DNA from: Zhengitettix transpicula
Taxonomy: Eukaryota > Arthropoda > Insecta > Orthoptera > Tetrigidae
Assembly: GCA_037074705.1 (NCBI GenBank)
Contig: CM073590.1
Coordinates: forward strand, 216,844,746 to 216,908,745
Direction of reading: 5' to 3'
Length of the DNA stretch: 64,000 nucleotides
Below, one piece after another: positions 49,906-61,142 of the stretch (position 1 is its first letter; every line of letters starts with the position of its first letter). The position numbers and the translations under genes are program-made. Under the pieces are notes generated by a model. It saw nothing but the letters and a program-made list of their open reading frames with translations. It was not told where the DNA came from and searched no databases.

Positions 49906-52037
49906 TGTTACACGCTACAATTCGGAGCCCTCTAGCGGCAGAGGGTTGAAAATTGCGTTAACGAAGTGGAAAAGTCAACCGAGTAATATGCATGACATTT
50001 AAGACGTAAACCAAAAATTTGAACAAAATAAAAAATTCGGATGCATTACTTTTCAGCACTCCCTCGTAAATCATGAATCGTGGTTCTTTGAATGCCTGAA
50101 TGTAAAGAAAACATTTGGAATTTTGTATTGAATTTTGATTGATTTTTGTGATCAATGATCTACAGCACAGAATTATAATAAATTTCTAAGCAATAATACT
50201 TTATTTGAACGTGAATTGTACAGATAATTGTGCCGGACTCCGTGTTTCCGTAGTCATTCGGGGTTTTCACGTACATCCAGTGGAGGCTTTCAGGAAGAGG
50301 TTTGACATTTTCGGAAGTACCAACCAACACTAGGTAAATATATTCAATACACCATGAAATTTTTAACAATGTTAAAATAATGTGTTTCTTAACCAGTTTT
50401 TTTAAAAAAAATACGTTTGTATGTGCCCATTATATGCCTACTAAGAATACAGTAATGAACTAAAAGACGAAACTACACCAAAACAATAAATGTTAATAAA
50501 AAGATTAATTCCAAAATCATTATAACGGAAAAAATTCAGAACGTATTTAGTATTTCTAGAAAAAACATATGAGAAAAAATGTATATTTCTTTTTATTTAT
50601 TTACAGACCATAGACCATAGACAAAAATGAATAACCGTTAATTATGCTAAATGCAACCTGCGTGACACCCGAGTGTCCTATATGATGTAATTGTGGCTAG
50701 TCACGCTCCCTCACAGCTTGTTTACCGAGTAAAGGCCTTTTACATAACATTATCAGTATGGTACTAAATTGCATTACAAAATCTCTCAAATTTTTTCACA
50801 CATTAGTTTAAGAGATCCTTACACTCAATATTGATTGATAAACCAAAATTTTACAATCTTTAAATTACTTTCCACCGAAACTATCTTCCGCTTAATTTAT
50901 TAAAATCTGTTTTCTAACAAACATTAAATTTATTTTCTTGCCATAATTTCCATTTTATTGGAAATTTTAATCATGGAGCTGTTCCTTTAAACGTATTGTA
51001 AACCATTCATTTATGATCAGTTAAAATCGTAAGTTGGCTGTTATTAGGTGCTACATAATCGTCTTTACTACTTACTTAAGTACGAATTACTGGTCTATAT
51101 TATTTATTACTTATTCTATTACCCAATTCGTTAATTTTTTCCAGTCCCAGGTATCCAATCAATTGAAAAAGGCTCATTATTAGCTGATAAGTTAATTTTT
51201 TATTTGGTAACACATGCCTAAATAGTTTTAGTCTGCGTCTCAAAATTTTCGTATTTCTGTCAATGCTCTGTATCTGAAAATGAACTAGGGGGTTGAAGTT
51301 AGAATACAATGAACAACCTTTAAATATTTATCAGCTCTTCCCTGAATCCATTATTTTCCAATATAATCTGTGTATCATTGTTTACTTTTTGCTTTCGAAC
51401 AAAATTGTAATAATTTCCTGGTTTTTTAATTTTCACAATAAATTATCTTGTATCATTTTTCTTTTTCCTAATAATTATAATACACGTTGGAAATATTTAA
51501 AATTTGCAACGGTACACGAGATTATGGATTTATACATCTCTGTGACATTTATATTTATCGAGTACTTACCTAGATCTTTAATTATTCTTGGCCTCTGTTC
51601 GTCATACCAAATTCCTGTCTTTCGCATGGAGAGTAGATGTTTAATTCAAGCAATCTTAAAACAAAATTTTATTCACGAACTGCATCGTCAGAATGAGCCT
51701 AATGCCAGTTCAGTATTACATAACGTTCAGACTTACCCAACATATAATTGTGAAGTGCATAGGGCAGGCCGATAATATCTCTTTAGCTTAAACGGGAAAA
51801 TATTTTATCGTATCTTACCAAGTTGTGTACTCGGTTAGTAACTATACCTAAATAACTTAGACGGCTATCAACAGACTTCCAGCAGCTTTAATACGCAGTA
51901 TTCAATAATTCTGGTTTCATTCTAAAGTCCCGCAGATAATAAGCTAATTAAGTGTTAAAGTCTTTAATGATTAATTTATAACCATTATTTTTGGAGGAAA
52001 TTGGAGGAAATTAAAACAAATGGTTTCTCTAATAAAA

Positions 52038-52216
52038 GGCTTCGCGACCTTCTGGTCAGCGTCTCTCCCTCGCATCACAGAGATCGTGGGTTTAAAACCC
52101 CGTTGAGGGCATGGATGTTGTGTTTCCATACTGAGAAACAACCACAAATCAGTTCCCTGTCATTGAAATGCAGAAACGTACAAAGTCGCTAATGGCATTA
52201 GTCATTTATGCGACTA
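52038..52216 (+). repeat. tRNA-derived SINE (copy S4)
   Basis: It shares ctcgcatcacagagatc and gggcatggatgttg with S1. The B box is degenerate (gggtttaaaaccc). The body differs from S1 and ends in an AATAATAATAAAAAAT tail. Confidence 0.75.
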
Positions 52217-52508
52217 TGACTGAAAATAATAATAAAAAATACTTCTGATCTTCTGAGTTCCACATAATTAATTTTATTTCATCCTTTTAGTGCGATAATA
52301 TTATATATAATTAGAAAGCATTTCATATGGATTCATGTGAATAAAGGAAAATTGAAATTAAGTTGAAAGTAAACATGCCACAATCGATCTCTTTAGACAT
52401 AAATTTGACAATAGATAAACGATCAATATTATTAAGAGAAACGTACTATATTTCTTTTCAGATTAAATTATGTCAACTATTCTCTGTTAGAATGCCTTAT
52501 TTCCATAC

Positions 52509-52623
52509 CTGTTAAAGAGCTCAATGTTGAAGAACACGTACTCTCCGCTGCTAACCATGTTTAATTCATCAGCAGCCAAAAGAATCTCCCTGACCGTCGT
52601 TTGATTTGCGCACAGCACGACAA
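52509..52623 (-). CDS. Gyc32E: Receptor guanylate cyclase, exon A (ligand-binding domain)
   Basis: This internal exon encodes 37 full codons, including CANQTTVREILLAADELNM and SGEYVFFNIELFN. That is the segment of the extracellular ANF-receptor (periplasmic-binding-protein-like) fold where a Cys is followed by a helix and then a buried strand in natriuretic-peptide-type receptor guanylate cyclases. The acceptor is ttatttccag and the donor is cag|gtatgg. The exon starts with two bases of a split codon and ends with two bases, so the outgoing intron is phase 2 and joins exon B as Ser. It contains the sequon NQT. It is the most 5' exon I can find; the signal peptide and first part of the ectodomain must lie beyond the right edge. 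The assignment to the Gyc32E class, rather than another receptor cyclase, is inference from the joined exons. Confidence 0.9.
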
Positions 52624-53504
52624 CTGGAAATAACAAGAGTCATAAATTAAGAAAAGTTAAAAAAATTACATAAAATTAATATTAATATATTCTCAGTTTT
52701 TTACTGACGGTAAGTAATATTTGAAAACCAATCGGAAAAAATTACAGGAAAATATTAAATACAGATTGAAGTAAATAGAAAGTTCGCATGAATTTTTCCT
52801 CAAAAACCAAAAATCTGTGGCTGTAGTAATAAAAGTTGAATTATTGCAGTTATTGCAGCAATAATTTATAGGAATCTATCCCGTCCCAACGTTATTAGCA
52901 GACGGCAGTAAAACGAACTTTTATTTTCGTCCTTATTGTGATGTGTACCGGCTTTCTCCTTAAATAACCTTTTCATAACGTATTTCAGCAGCCAGAGAAC
53001 AATAAGGAAAACAAATTTAGCTGTCTGACTCGTGCACTTTATTTGTTGAGATATAAAAAGGGTCATAATAAAAAAAATTGTTCAGCACAAATAAATATTT
53101 ATTTAAAGTTAGTATCAGCATGAATTTGTTTAATTCGCTATCCTTACGAATATTATTTCTCGTTTAATCAATCTTAGAACTGTTTTTAAAAATAAATATA
53201 CTAAATCATGAGATTTTCATGAAACAAATGTAGTTTAAGCCTTCATTACAACGAAGGTCTGATACGCATATATGTTCGTTTAAATATATTATTCACTCGT
53301 TCAGAGTTACAAGAACGTTAATTAATTCGACATTAAAATAGTTTGTGATGCAACAAACCATTCGTAACTAAAAAAATATAAATCACTTTTGTGTGTGTTA
53401 TTTTTAACCAATTTTTGAAATTATGGCAGGAACAACATAAAATATTTGGAAATTTATTGAAGAAAAAATAAATAAAGATATTTAATAATGACATAAACTT
53501 GTCA

Positions 53505-53640
53505 AATGACAGACAAAATGAAGTGATCATATAAATACCACACAGCGTTTCTGGAAACAGGTGTTAAAAACACTATTGTGTGGTTGTGTCTCTCCTTGCA
53601 CTTTTGTTATATGACGAAAGGAACAACTTTTCCAGAAGTT
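53505..53640 (+). mobile_element. Foldback-family fragment
   Basis: It carries gacagacaaaatgaagtgat, ataaataccacacagcgttt and ctggaaacaggtg from the arm of the 15519 element, with tgtggttgtgtctctcc distal. The second arm is absent or decayed. Confidence 0.55.
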
Positions 53641-56600
53641 TTTTGTGTAAATTGGCTAGTTTATCTTACGGTTATATTTTAAAACAAAAGTATTATATTT
53701 TAATTTCAAAAAAGATTTATTAAGAGACGAAATATGTCTTATTTAAATTAATGTTCCCTAATCCTGCTGTAATATATATTAAAGCGTATTCCAGACAAAT
53801 TTATATGAGAAAATATTTTGTATGACTTAACATAGGTAAGAACATTATTTGTTAACTTTTTAAACTGTCCGAAATATATTTTACGTTAGACCTTCATTGA
53901 ACTATTCTAGTAATTTTTAAAAACTAAGTGGAAACCGAATAAATATTTCTAAGGCTTTTTATAACGATATATCACCCGAAAGATAAGCTGAGTGTGCTCT
54001 ATATATTATAATTATGATTGATTTTGTATAGGTTTGTATTTTTTCCACCAAAATATATGTTACTGAACATAAAACAATAAAAACGTATAGCCACTTTTAA
54101 TGCTTGCTGGTAATATTTCAAATTAATGTTGTGCTTATTTTTGGAACTGTCTTCCCTTTAATGGTTCGATGGATCACTTACAAAATTATTTGTTGTTTGG
54201 TGGGGGAAAAAATTGTTATGAAATTAGTTTACGGTGATGAGTGGGATCACGAAGTGATTCATTCAGAATATGTCTCACTGGTCGGTCTTTGGAAACTTCA
54301 ATGTTGGTCAATAGCGCGTCCTTATGATGATTGTTCATGGTCGGTTAATTCTCCGCAGACACTTAATTGGTCCATCACAGGAATAGAAGTCGTCACCTCG
54401 GCCGAGCTCTCGAGGCTCCTCGCCACTCAGACTTGTGAGAACCCTCAGACAGCCCTCTGAGTAATTGCGGTGCCGTGCAGAGGAAACACCAGCTCCTCTC
54501 TCCCAATCATTCTCCAATACATTGCTCTTTGTTCTGCTCCGCTAGCAGCAGACAAAATTTTAACTGTTCCTCGATAGGAAATTCCGGTTTTTCCTTCATT
54601 TTAAATATTAACAGTTGAATTTTAAAATAAACGTGAATGTCGGGTTTATTTTTCATTTTACTTCGGGATATATTAATTTATGAAAGATGAGGAGACAGCT
54701 CGAGAACGTGATTTACAGCCATATGAACACGTAATATAGGAACGTTCTTAAGAAGTAAGAAGAAACGAACAGGATTAAATTCTTTCCATCATTATGTTGA
54801 AATTTTACAGTATAATTTTACAATATGTATTTCTGCAATTGAGAAGTCTAAAATATGAAAAAGAATACGCTTAATTATTTTAGAATACACATTTTTAAAT
54901 ATTTACGATACCGTCAATTTCTCAACAAAAATGTATTACCAATAGTTAAAATTACATATGAAATTAATTTTAATGTTTTACAGTAAAGTATAATACGGGG
55001 AGGGGGGCAGAAAATTTTAATAGTATTGTAAATAGTGAAAATAACTAATAATATTATTTCTCAAGAAATAATAAACCAAACATATTCAAATATTGCAGAC
55101 TAGTTACAATTATTATTTAGAATACCCAGTGCAAAAATTGAACAAATATTATGAAAAATGTAGAACTTTAAAAACTCTGTCTCAGTGTCCCTTAACAACC
55201 ATGGGATAATCAAAATTAACTTAGCATATAATAAAGCTGAGGAGTTAATTAGTAATATGAAAGATAAGATAGAATTTAATCCAAGAAAAACGTAGTATAT
55301 GAAGAGAGTTGTCTCAATAGTGATAAAATGTGGTTGGCATACGCATACCAATAAAAAAAACTATAATTATAGTCAGTTGGTAGAAATGACATAAAAATAA
55401 AATTAAGGAAAAATAATTCATAGTGATACACATAATTAATGATAAAGTTATGAATAGGAGAATTGAAGCAGGAGTTATATAAATAAATAATACTAATTTA
55501 TTCGGATGGATAGCTAAATAATACCTTAATTAAATGTAGTATTCTAGTTCATATGCAAAATGTGAAGAACCGAGGAAAGTGAAATATTAAAAAATAAAAC
55601 GTGTCCTCTGAAATTAAACTACATTGCAGTACGCCACATTAAATAAAATAATTGTCGTTTCTGTAGGTAAGAAAATTTAACTGTACTAATATTAAATTTT
55701 CTCTTTACTAATTAATTTATTTTAAGTTATTCCTGTACAAACTCTCTCATAAAATGTCTCAAGCAATTTTTCATGAAAAACGGGACCCTCAAAAAATTGA
55801 TAAATATACATTACTTTATAAATTACAATTTGTTGAAGAATTCGTATGAATTTATATAATATTTTTAATTTCTTTGTAACACTTTTAACATTTTGAATTT
55901 TAAGGCCATCATTAAATTACGAGATTTCTCAAAAATATTTGATCTCCATAATACGGAATCAATCAATTCTTCATTGCTTCGTATTTTGTCCTAAATGTGT
56001 TACTTTCCATAAGGAGCTGAATAATCATAGCAAAATGGATTCTTTTTGATTTTATTCAGCACTTTTCTGACCGTAAGTAAGAAAATCCGATCACACATAG
56101 GCAAAATTTAAATGAATGTCTCTACCAATATATATTGATTCAAGTTAAATAACATTATATGTGTATAATTAACTTAAGTTTAGGGTTATGTTTTCTGCAT
56201 TCAATAAACCGTAGAATGATTAAATATATATTATATTGTTACCAAAAATATATCAGATATTTATATACGTAATTTATCTTATAGCATAAAATCATATTTA
56301 AAAGAAGTACAAGTAACATTCAGTAATAAACAATTACCAGTCAATTAAAATATGATTCACAAATATATGTCATTTCATAGTCAAAAATTATGATGTGATG
56401 CAAAATGTGCTGTTGCACAACTTAAGATAATATTAAATATTTTTATACTATTTAATTAATTATCATGTGCTTATTTCCCTTACAGTTTTAAATAGAAACA
56501 GACATTGATTTTGTTTAAGATGCCATGGAAGAATTTTAATAATATTTTTCAAGACCCACACACACGTAGTATAGATATCCTTTCTCGAGTTATAAGACGT

Positions 56601-56847
56601 AACTAATACTGCGCTTAACTCCTGATGCATAGGCAACACAATATGCGTTTGAGGGTAGCGTGCTCAAGCATTACAAGTGATCAAGGCGTCTAATTAAACA
56701 TTGAGACCATATTGGGTAGTTATTGCGTTTCTGCAATAAAAATAATTAACCATCTTATAAGTACTCTGCCAGAGCATTTTATGACGATTCATAAAGGAAA
56801 CGTTTAAGGGATGCATAATATAAATTATAGAAAATTTAAATAATTAG
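53641..56847. other. AT-rich stretch with one GC-richer block
   Basis: The stretch lies upstream of exon A and is presumed intron. 54180-54520 is GC-richer (gcctcggccgagctctcgagg-like sequence near 54396) with overlapping short frames on both strands that I cannot assign. The remainder is AT-rich and featureless to my eye. No upstream cyclase exon was found. Confidence 0.4.
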
Positions 56848-56992
56848 CCATATAAATACCACATACGATTCTGCAAGCCTCGTTCCTTTCGTCAGATGAT
56901 TGAAGAAACGCAAGAGGCGCAAGAATGGATTTTCTTGATTAGCTGACAAAAGCAACAAAGGTTACAGAAACGTTGTACGGTATTTGTTTAGC
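56848..56992. mobile_element. Foldback element, diverged copy
   Basis: The left side has aaataccacatacgattctg and the right side, on the other strand, aaataccgtacaacgtttct, so the two ends are imperfect inverted repeats of the same arm seen at 15519. The middle is about 60 nt. Confidence 0.6.
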
Positions 56993-57346
56993 ACTCATTT
57001 ATGTATTTATTTAATATTTTACTTTTTAAATATTCATTTCAAAAGCTTAACTTTCACGAGACATTTGCATACTCTCAAAAGTATTACGGATATTTAGCTT
57101 CGTAATTTGTAGAACTACATAATTATTAATTTAATATAAATACGTTTTTCTCATAAGCAGTTGGTATAAAATAATGCCAGAACAAAGAGAAATAGCTTCG
57201 TGCGTCGTGGGATTCCCTTGTGTGTGTGTGGTCTCGTAAAAACGTGTCTGTAATTTTTTATATTTACGTTTTCGAGAACCAGGCCATATATTTCAAATTA
57301 AATTCTGTCCTTTTCTAGATGTTGTATTTCAGAGCTGCAGGAATAT

Positions 57347-58155
57347 TTAAGCACACGACCATACTTAAAATCAGTCCATTACGCTGACGACACATATTTG
57401 GTAATCACGGACAGTGACTCAGAAACGTTGCGTGAGTACGTAGAGAATGCGATGTGCTATTTGAATCTGCGGTTTACTGCACACATATTTTCTCTTATTC
57501 TAGAGAAAACTAAAATCGTAACCTTCAATTCGAACAATTAATTTCTAACTCGGAGAACATTTTGGAACTTTTCTTAATCTGTTGATTGACATTAAATTGA
57601 AATAGAACTACGTATAAATAAACTCGCGAGAAAATATAGCAAAATTTGCTTGAAATTAAGAGTGTTTGCTTTAGAAAGTGATATATCTACATCTAAAATG
57701 GTATATCAAGCATATTTTCATTCTGTCATGTCTTACGGCATAGCAAACTGGGATAGTTCACATCACGCGTTGAAAATTTTTCAACGTGAAAAGAGGGCCA
57801 TACGAATCATATCGGGTACGGATTGGAATGCCACTTCCAAGCCTTTGTTTCGGAATCTTGGAATTTTAACATTGCCTTGTACATATATTCTAGAAATTTT
57901 AAACTTTGTTTGAAGGAACTTCAATTTATATGCCCTAAACGGAGCAAATCATTCATACAACAATATAAATCGCTCTCAACTACGCATTTAAAAACATCGC
58001 CTAAGTCTTTTTGAATCTATCATTCGTTATTCTGGAATAAATCTGTTCAATAGGCGTCCAGAAGAAATCAAAACTTTAAGTATAATTATAAACACTTGTT
58101 AATTAATGGAGCATATTACTGGGTGAAAGAGTTCGTAGAAAGGAAGGACAAATGA
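57347..58155 (+). pseudogene. Non-LTR retrotransposon fragment (RT palm to C-terminus)
   Basis: The frame contains KSVHYADDTYLVITDSDS, with the catalytic YADD box at 57380-57391, then LREYVENAMCYLNLRF and LEKTKIVTF. After a stop and shifts it gives FLNLLIDIKLK, INKLARKYSKICLKLRVF, FHSVMSYGIANWDSSHHALK, REKRAIRIISGT and LGILTLPCTYILEIL, the thumb and C-terminal region usual in jockey/RTE-like elements. The last recognisable words are HLLINGAYYWVKEFVERKDK and a stop. Several stops and at least two frameshifts show that it is defunct. The 5' half (endonuclease) is missing. Confidence 0.88.
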
Positions 58156-59920
58156 GATCCTCTTTATTAAAATAGTTTGCTGGTATCCTATCAAGTTATA
58201 CTATTATTTTACGCTGATAATATTCTAGAATTTAACTTCTGTCTTATTTTCTTTTTCATGTTCGACGGGAATCGATGTAATATTTTCTACTTGAAACACC
58301 GTCGTTTGGAAATTGAAGATGAATTAAAATACTTTATCATTTCTTTAAGAACTAATTACTGTCATAATAATATATTTAACGTAGTTTTCAATCATATATT
58401 TTTTTGTAAAGTGCAATGTTTGTTTTTTAAACTTTGTGTTTGTAATATTCTTTTCATTAACTCTTATATTATGACGTATACTATTTCACCGAGCCAGGAC
58501 TAATGAATGAACTTGTATTAAATATCAATGTGTACGTGGATGATTTAGAAAACAGAAGAAGTTGTTAAAAATGTGGATTTGAATAATGACACCTACTCCT
58601 ACATCTTGGCCGTTTCCTGCGTGTACAGAACTCGAGAAATGTTAAGTAAATTAGAAGCAAGCTTAAGTTTCCTAAGGGAAAACTTTCGGACGATGATCCC
58701 GGCAGGACAGCGGTGAGCAATCTCGTTACAGACTTAATTAAACCCTTCGCCGTAGGAATAAACAGTTTAACAAATGAGCCAGGCCTGTACCTGGAGACGC
58801 CGCCCTCCAGAATCACATTTCCGTTTGCAGCCGACGCGGCGCGCCGAGCGCGGGGATGAAAAGGATAATTAACAACCGCGCGCCACCCTAATTGGAAACG
58901 ATGAGTATTTACGCGTGAGAATAAAGTCGACCCACGACTCAAAAGTCTGCGGAATTAATTCAGACTGTAGTCTCTATGTTCATAGTGAATTAAATTTAGA
59001 TTAAAAAGAAAGGCGAATTTTTTTAGATAACTTTACTTTTAATAAACTGAACATTGACACAACCAATATGCAAACTTTAACCTTTCATAGTCCACTGATA
59101 AACTGCCACACACAGTTACAACACTTATTCCGAAAGTTTTTCTGCTTCAAGGCTCAAGGAATAGAAATCAAAGTTACTACAACTATTCTTTTCTCGATAA
59201 CAAAATAACAATTAAAGTTCTGAAATTTACGGACAATGGAGTTTCAATTTCAGATAAGGACTTAAACGAGTTTTCTGTAGGGTCGAATGGTAGAAAGAGA
59301 TTAAAGGAATGAGTGAGAGTAAAACTTTTAACGAAAGGAACACAGATTAGATTAGCAATGTTGCCCGATGTTAAAATATTAAGATCTCGATCTGAGAGGA
59401 AATTGATGCCAAGCCTCAATTTCAGTCCGCACACTCCTATTAATGTCAATATTCTTCGACCATTCTCATCTTGATGTGTCAACTGATATGTATTAATTTG
59501 CTCTATTTACAAGTCATTTATGCCATGAAAATCATTTATGAAATTAGTTTAATTTATACTTAATTGTGGGATTCATGACATTATGTATTGCCTATGATGA
59601 ACAGAATTAATAAATAAAAGATATTCACTCTTATACTTTACTTAGTATGGTTAAGGAATTGATTTAAAATAATTATTTTAATTCAACGAAGAATGCGTTC
59701 GATTTATAAGTAGTGTTCAACGTTTCTTGATATGTGTTTTTTTTAGGTACTTTTAAATTTCGATAAAGATTGATCCTCATATTTAGACGTAATTTATGAT
59801 TAAATTTACTGGAAAACAATAGATCCACGAATTTTGTTAATACTATTTTGGCTTGTTAACGAATGCCATCGCTTTTTCATTTTCATATTTAGCGAATAAT
59901 TTTATCAAATAGTATGACCA
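58156..59920. other. Possible element 3' end and GC-rich block
   Basis: 58156-58560 may be the 3' untranslated part of the preceding non-LTR element. 58640-58930 is unusually GC-rich (gacgcggcgcgccgagcgcgg) and contains several homeodomain-type TAATTA/TTAATTA cores. A 125-codon minus frame crosses it, but its composition looks non-coding to me. 58980-59920 is AT-rich with an unassigned 99-codon minus frame. Confidence 0.35.
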
Positions 59921-60419
59921 TAGGTTCCCTCAAGCCGAGGCACCTCGGCGTGTTTTAAGAGCTGTATGTTCAGGAGACGCAGGCATTAGACATACGGTAA
60001 GAGTTGATCTCTTTACCCATTGGAAAAAGTCAGCCAGCTGCCTCCTAAACTGGTCGAGGCATGAGGAAGGCGTCGTCACAGCAAACTCCTTTCTCGCACA
60101 AAATGCCCAACGTACCTGATGCAGGTTTTTTTAGGGTTTTTCTTGGATCAGTTTTAGGCGAATGCCAAGTAGGTTCCTTAAACTATAGCCCGGAAACAGT
60201 ATTTAACTCTGGACATACTTCCTCTACCCTTCCGCGTCCCCCCGTTCAAATCCATTCCTATCCTATTAAAGGAGAGTTGCTACCACGTGAACTACCCTCA
60301 TGTAGCGTGTTAATACTAAAAAATCCTCTACACTTCCTTTCAAATCCCTTCCTATGCTATTAAATGGGAGGTACCACCTCGTGAGTAATCCTCATGTAGC
60401 CTGTTAGTCTAAAAAAAAT
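59921..60419 (+). repeat. A-tailed retroposon copy 11 with duplicated 3' end
   Basis: It begins taggttccctcaagccgagg and has the full order of family landmarks. The 3' region is present twice: once ending catgtagcgtgttaatact plus A6 (about 60315), then again from ctctacacttcctttcaaat to catgtagcctgttagtct plus A8. The middle has lost the ggaagggcgtggga segment. Confidence 0.85.
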
Positions 60420-60667
60420 CCAAAAACTCATCTGAACAAAACAATTCTTCTATTTTTAAATTAATGATTGATATGGTATTGCAAAGTAATTAAGTTTTAT
60501 ATTCTTTTGAATTTCAGAACATAAAGAAAACCATGACAAATACAATCGTCATCTGAAGGTTTACATCACAATAAACTAGTTATTGTCTGTTAAATTTTTA
60601 ATATTATAATAATTGTATGTCTACAAAAGATATGAAATGATACCGTCAATAAAATCAGAGAAAACCT

Positions 60668-61142
60668 TATGGCTATCCTAAATAGTAAGGATACCGGCAC
60701 ATAGAGGAATAGACGAAAACGAAAAGGCGGAGAAAACTGCAAAGATGGAGGCATCCCAATAAAATAATAAAAACAACAGTCCAATATGCACTAACAATGA
60801 TGGGTGACAAGCCTATACCAGAATACTGTAGAGAAAAAGTACTAGTGTAGAAGATGAAGGAATTATGGGATTTTTCACAAGGAAGTTTGCAACGTCAAGG
60901 AAATATCCTATGCTAGCAATCTGTCACGGAGACAGCAGGTGGTTGTTGCTAGGTTAAAACTCTGCATTCTAACCTCACGCACTCCTATCTATGCTATAGA
61001 TAAACCGCAACCTACAAGTGACGTATGCAAGACTGCCCTGACGATCCAACATATCCTCTACGACTGCCCAAAGCACGACAGGACTAGAAGAGTCACAATT
61101 CAGAAATACACGAGAAGGGAGATATGCAGCGGCAATAAATAA
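60668..61142 (+). pseudogene. Non-LTR retrotransposon RNase H and C-terminal fragment
   Basis: The first part reads RIPAHRGIDENEKAEKTAKM, matching the W-x-P-A/G-H-x-G-I-x-x-N-E-x-A-D segment at the end of RNase H domains in jockey/I/R1-type elements. After stops and a frameshift comes EVCNVKEISYASNLSRRQQV then VVARLKLCILTSRTPIYAID, then VCKTALTIQHILYDCPKHD, the C-terminal Cys-His motif usual in these ORF2 proteins (C...H-x-x-x-x-C). It ends at a TAA. It could belong to the same family as the RT at 33710, but they do not overlap. Confidence 0.82.

Larger units (their letters stand above)
48432..50066 (-). mobile_element. Mariner-like DNA transposon (interrupted)
   Basis: The termini are inverted repeats matching at 24 of 28 positions: cgagggcgtgctggacagta at the left and cgagggagtgctgaaaagta at the right read on minus. 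TA dinucleotides flank both (48430-48431 and 50067-50068), the target duplication of Tc1/mariner elements. The transposase remnant is on minus at 49290-49905. An unrelated GC-rich LTR piece is nested on the left side (about 48540-49190). Confidence 0.88.
36257..52508 (-). other. Intron A/B (about 16.3 kb)
   Basis: This is the largest intron seen, bounded by gtatgg and ttgcag. It holds retroposon copies at 37083, 38306 and 40291, Helitron-like elements at 44.1-45.0 kb, a SINE at 46.6 kb, a hairpin at 48.1 kb, a mariner at 48.4-50.1 kb and a SINE at 52.0 kb. The stretches 38403-40290, 40618-42580, 42741-44099, 45039-46574, 46700-48129 and 50069-52037 are AT-rich with no gene or element I recognise. 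Confidence 0.85.

Noticed and set aside
51293..51775. 160-codon plus-strand frame, the longest in the window
   Set aside because: AT-rich composition with hydrophobic Phe/Ile/Tyr bias typical of random AT-rich sequence; no recognisable motif. It is antisense to the cyclase intron. I keep it as unassigned and not as a gene.
58565..58942. 125-codon minus-strand frame, the second longest in the window
   Set aside because: Its openness is explained by GC-rich sequence; no domain, signal peptide or splice context is visible and it does not resemble the missing N-terminus of the cyclase.
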